64,000 bases of DNA, taken from positions 1-64,000 of the forward strand of contig JAWLCW010000013.1 in assembly GCA_041686935.1 (NCBI GenBank), written 5' to 3'. Shown here one piece after another: positions 61,269-64,000 of the stretch. A model generated the notes under the pieces. It had not been told where the DNA came from. It ran no database searches and was given only the letters and a program-made list of their open reading frames with translations. The number at the start of each line of letters is the position of its first letter. Position 1 is the first letter of the stretch. This DNA is from Mariniphaga sp041686935 (lineage in GTDB: Bacteria > Bacteroidota > Bacteroidia > Bacteroidales > Prolixibacteraceae). The position numbers and the translations under genes are program-made.

Positions 61269-62273
61269 TTGGAGAAACAAATTCATTTGGAAGGGATTGA
61301 CCCTCTGGAATTTTTCGGGATAAACAACGTGAAAATGAACCTCATTAAATCGTTGTTTCCCAAAATAAACATTACGGCACGTGGTCATTTGCTTTACCTT
61401 CAGGGAGAAGAAAAAGAGCTGAAAATCTTCGAGAAAAAATTTATTCAGCTTCTCGACCATTATTACCAGTTCAATGTTATCACCGAAGAAACTATTCTGC
61501 AGATTCTTTCCACCGGATTTTCCTCGCTGGATGAAAACGGGACTGTTGATAAGGACATTATTGTTTTTGGAAACAGCGGAAAACCGGTGAGGGCACGCAC
61601 ACCCAATCAGCGGGTTTTAGTGGATGAATGCAATAAAAACGATTTGATTTTTGCCATTGGTCCTGCCGGAACGGGAAAAACCTACACGGCCATTGCACTG
61701 GCAGTTCGTGCCCTGAAAAACCGGGAAATAAAAAAAATTATTCTCAGCCGTCCGGCAGTGGAGGCGGGTGAAAACCTGGGTTTTTTGCCCGGCGATTTGA
61801 AAGAGAAAATCGACCCGTACCTGCAACCATTGTACGATGCCCTGCAAGATATGATTCCGCCCCGTAAGCTCGAAGATTTTATGAAAGACGGCATTATTGA
61901 AATTGCTCCGCTGGCATTTATGCGCGGCCGCACACTCAGCAATGCGTTTGTTATTCTGGATGAAGCCCAGAACACCACCATTAACCAGTTAAAAATGTTT
62001 TTAACCCGAATGGGACTCAATGCCAAATTTATTGTTACCGGAGATGTAACCCAGATTGACCTTCCCCGACGCAGCAACTCGGGGCTGATTTTTGCCATGA
62101 AACTGCTTCAAAACATTGAATCCATTTCGGTTGTTCAATTCAACACCAACGACATTGTGCGCCACCGGCTGGTGCGTGATATTGTGGATGCCTACCAAAA
62201 ATATTATGAAGATCAGGCAGAGGAAAAAGCAAAGTCAGATGAAACCAGAAAAGCCGGTAAAAGAAATGAGTAG
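61269..62273 (+). CDS. phoH: PhoH family ATPase, TTG start
   Basis: The 334-residue protein has an N-terminal KH-like part (DPLEFFGINNVKMNLIKSLFPKINITARG) and the PhoH ATPase with Walker A at 131-138 (GPAGTGKT), LSRPAVEAGENLGFLPGDLKEKIDPYLQPLYDAL, and Walker B LDEAQN. Family members act with RNases and ribosome factors such as YbeY. No ATG lies near; the first in-frame ATG would remove the conserved DPLEFFG segment, so TTG 61269 (MEKQIHLEG) is taken. Promoter box 29 bases upstream. Confidence 0.94.
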   Translation: MEKQIHLEGIDPLEFFGINNVKMNLIKSLFPKINITARGHLLYLQGEEKELKIFEKKFIQLLDHYYQFNVITEETILQILSTGFSSLDENGTVDKDIIVFGNSGKPVRARTPNQRVLVDECNKNDLIFAIGPAGTGKTYTAIALAVRALKNREIKKIILSRPAVEAGENLGFLPGDLKEKIDPYLQPLYDALQDMIPPRKLEDFMKDGIIEIAPLAFMRGRTLSNAFVILDEAQNTTINQLKMFLTRMGLNAKFIVTGDVTQIDLPRRSNSGLIFAMKLLQNIESISVVQFNTNDIVRHRLVRDIVDAYQKYYEDQAEEKAKSDETRKAGKRNE

Positions 62274-62348
62274 AGAGTACAAAGTATTTAAAAAAGAGAT
62301 ACCAATCAGGAATATAATTTTCTGTCGGTAAAAAAGAGGAAAGTTGAT

Positions 62349-62356
62349 TATCTTTG
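62349..62356 (+). promoter_or_regulatory. -7 box immediately before the AAA ATPase gene
   Basis: TATCTTTG is a perfect TAnnTTTG, ending just four bases before ATG 62361. If used, transcription would begin at or next to the start codon, giving a leaderless message. Chance cannot be ruled out. Confidence 0.35.
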
Positions 62357-62360
62357 ATTC

Positions 62361-63374
62361 ATGGAAAATTTCATAGACCATATTGCCATTTCAAATTTCA
62401 AGTCAATCCGACAATTAAAATTGGAAGGATTAAGCCGAATAAATTTGTTTATTGGCAGACCAAATGCCGGAAAATCTAATATACTGGAAGCACTCGGACT
62501 ATTTAGCTTACCATATCTTGCTTTGGGTTCTGAGAAAAAAATCTCAAATTTAATAAGATTAAAAAATATTAATGAGATGTTTTTTGATGGTATTACTGAC
62601 AACAGCATCTCAGTTAAAACTAATCAAACAAGTTGTATATGTTCATTAGACAAGGATAAAATTGAAAAAAAAAGTTTCAATGGAACTTCCTGCCACATAT
62701 TGATTCACGAACAGGATTCAAATTATTATCTCGAATTTGATTCTTCACTGAAAATTACCTTTAAAGCGGATAATTTAATTTTTCCCTTAATAAAGAATTA
62801 TATTTTTAAACTATATGTAAAAGGAAGAAAAGCAAATCTGCCATTTCTTCAACCCCCGTTCGGAAACAATATTTTATCGGCTATTGAAGAAAACCCAATT
62901 TTGAAACAAGATATTCTAAACCTTTTTGAAGATTATAATCTCAAACTTGTCTTTGATAAGGCAAGTCAGGAGTTAAAGATAATGAAGCCCCAAAAGGGAA
63001 ATGAAATATTTTTAGTCCCTTATCATTCAATTGCGGATACTTTACAACGTATAATTTTCTATAAAACAGCCATCGCTTCAAACCAAAATTCCGTTTTAAT
63101 TTTTGAAGAACCGGAAGCACATGCTTTTCCGCCCTACATCGTTCACATAACGCAAGAAATAATCGACGCCAAATCAAATCAATTCATCCTTTCAACTCAT
63201 AGTCCTTATGTTCTGGATTATTTTCTTGAAAATGCACGGGATGAATTATCCATTTTTATGGTCGATTATAAAAATGGGGAAACAGTAGCCAATAAACTCA
63301 GCAAAGAGGATATGGATAATATTTACGGTTATGGCATCGATCTATTCACCAATTACGAAACGTTTCTGAAATGA
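62361..63374 (+). CDS. AAA family ATPase (AAA_15/OLD-like) of a putative defence pair
   Basis: The 337-residue protein is an SMC/RecF-like ATPase: ISNFKSIRQLKLEGLSRINLFIGRPNAGKS at the start (Walker A 32-39), Walker B LIFEEPEAH at 246-254 (Glu249, Glu250) and the STHSPYVLDYF switch region. The middle has little Walker-linked sequence and a divergent helical insert. It overlaps the next gene by ATGA (63371-63374), so both are made together. Such ATPases pair with nucleases in OLD, Gabija, PARIS and similar anti-phage systems (family knowledge). Its place between phoH and purC suggests insertion. Confidence 0.85.
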   Translation: MENFIDHIAISNFKSIRQLKLEGLSRINLFIGRPNAGKSNILEALGLFSLPYLALGSEKKISNLIRLKNINEMFFDGITDNSISVKTNQTSCICSLDKDKIEKKSFNGTSCHILIHEQDSNYYLEFDSSLKITFKADNLIFPLIKNYIFKLYVKGRKANLPFLQPPFGNNILSAIEENPILKQDILNLFEDYNLKLVFDKASQELKIMKPQKGNEIFLVPYHSIADTLQRIIFYKTAIASNQNSVLIFEEPEAHAFPPYIVHITQEIIDAKSNQFILSTHSPYVLDYFLENARDELSIFMVDYKNGETVANKLSKEDMDNIYGYGIDLFTNYETFLK

Positions 63375-63910
63375 AGGTGAATTATGCCATAATTCCTGAA
63401 TGTTATACTGATACCAACCTTGTTGAAACAATAACCGGTTCGTTCAATACTTTTAATCATCAAAAAAGTTGCAACGAGGTTTCTAAAACGATGCAAAAAA
63501 AGTTAGCCGATTCATTTGCCGTGGGTATAATCGACAAAGATAAAAGGCAGATTAAATATTTGGAAGAATTTGAACTTGTTGCTTCTTCAGGAGATTTATA
63601 CCTGTTTAAACATCCTTTAAAACATCATTATATTATACAAATTACTCCTGCTGTTGAATCATTCATTTTAAAATCGGCAAATGAAGCTGGAATTAATCTT
63701 AAAAGTTTTGAATTACCTGATGATTTAAACAGTCTTAAAAGAATTACCAAAAGGCAAACAAGCAGAAACAATCCAAATTTGCGTCGTCTTTTTTCACAGT
63801 TGAAAAACAAAAAAGCGTCCCAAATTGTAACTCTTTCTAACTGGATTTCATATCTAAAAGAAAAGAATTACAAATCAAAAATTGAGGAATTGCAAACAAT
63901 TATAAAATAA
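63371..63910 (+). CDS. Small TOPRIM-like partner of the AAA ATPase
   Basis: The 179-residue protein has an early Glu in IPECYTDT (Glu10) followed by an acidic pair in VGIIDKDKRQ (Asp55, Asp57), the pattern of TOPRIM-type nucleases and of the small partners (DUF4435/RloB-like) of OLD-type ATPases. The rest is alpha/beta with helical tail (RITKRQTSRNNPNLRRLFSQLK). It is shorter than known AriB/RloB proteins, so it is either a minimal form or a separate family. It shares ATGA with the ATPase stop and ends six bases before purC. Function inferred from pairing only. Confidence 0.72.
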   Translation: MKVNYAIIPECYTDTNLVETITGSFNTFNHQKSCNEVSKTMQKKLADSFAVGIIDKDKRQIKYLEEFELVASSGDLYLFKHPLKHHYIIQITPAVESFILKSANEAGINLKSFELPDDLNSLKRITKRQTSRNNPNLRRLFSQLKNKKASQIVTLSNWISYLKEKNYKSKIEELQTIIK

Positions 63911-63916
63911 AAAACA

Positions 63917-64000
63917 ATGAGCAACGCATTAACAAAAACTGATTTTCGTTTTCCGGGACAAAGAAGTGTATATCACGGTAAAGTACGCGATGTGTACAAC
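63917..64000 (+). CDS. purC: SAICAR synthase (PurC), 5' part
   Basis: The frame starts at ATG 63917 and runs off the right edge. The first residues MSNALTKTDFRFPG then QRSVYHGKVRDVYN match the start of Bacteroidota phosphoribosylaminoimidazole-succinocarboxamide synthase, with the ATP-binding GKVRDVY motif. It performs step 8 of purine synthesis. The six-base gap after the TOPRIM-like gene suggests read-through transcription from upstream. Confidence 0.93.
   Translation, partial: MSNALTKTDFRFPGQRSVYHGKVRDVYN

Noticed and set aside
1..64000. CRISPR array, tRNA, rRNA, prophage or complete insertion sequence
   Set aside because: No regular short repeats with spacers, no cloverleaf-like sequence with CCA end, no integrase, phage or full transposase frame was seen; the 26-residue tail at the left edge is too short to call a transposase.

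Overview
The window looks like chromosome from a member of the Bacteroidota, most likely an environmental or anaerobic lineage near Marinilabiliales/Prolixibacteraceae (inference). The grounds are: four proteins with type IX secretion (T9SS) C-terminal sorting domains; many SPII lipoproteins with short Bacteroidota-type lipoboxes; TAnnTTTG promoter boxes of the Bacteroidota primary sigma factor; few Shine-Dalgarno sites; and a PorE-like OmpA protein. No tRNA, rRNA, CRISPR array, integrase or complete transposase was seen.

Bases 1-19,500 are an accessory, cell-surface-rich region. It holds two near-identical outer-membrane-type genes 12.8 kb apart (161 and 12908) and a membrane-tethered AraC/TolB-like/TPR regulator (1520). 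A likely operon follows (3781-10665) with a metallo-beta-lactamase-fold hydrolase, two large paralogous tryptophan-rich repeat proteins for T9SS export and a small secreted protein. After it come a beta-helix protein, two more T9SS cargo proteins, a FISUMP lipoprotein, and a leftover DUF3471 domain.

Bases 19,500-36,500 hold two outer-membrane barrel-like proteins, a 1412-residue double acyl-CoA dehydratase activase, a BASS-type transporter, an S9 peptidase and a GntR/esterase/sulfatase cluster. A PQQ-type sugar dehydrogenase paired with a lipoprotein cytochrome c and a PorE-like OmpA protein complete this part. Bases 36,500-51,700 are mostly metabolic and housekeeping genes: hotdog thioesterase, prohibitin, a secreted class I glutamine-amidotransferase-like hydrolase, SRAP, two SDRs, MATE exporter, a compact GH127-like lipoprotein, aldose epimerase, a four-gene hydrolase/Nudix/aminopeptidase P operon, methyltransferase, and a Tat-type aldo/keto reductase.

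Bases 51,700-64,000 hold a Ca2+-type P-ATPase beside a truncated surface-protein start, a sodium/solute symporter, and the thrS-infC-rpmI-rplT operon. In that operon infC begins at an ATA codon behind a perfect AGGAGG. They are followed by a lipoprotein, mazG, phoH, a two-gene AAA-ATPase/TOPRIM-like module and the start of purC. The ATPase/TOPRIM-like pair is the best candidate for an undescribed (probably defence) system. The paired W-rich repeat proteins with their regulator are the second candidate.
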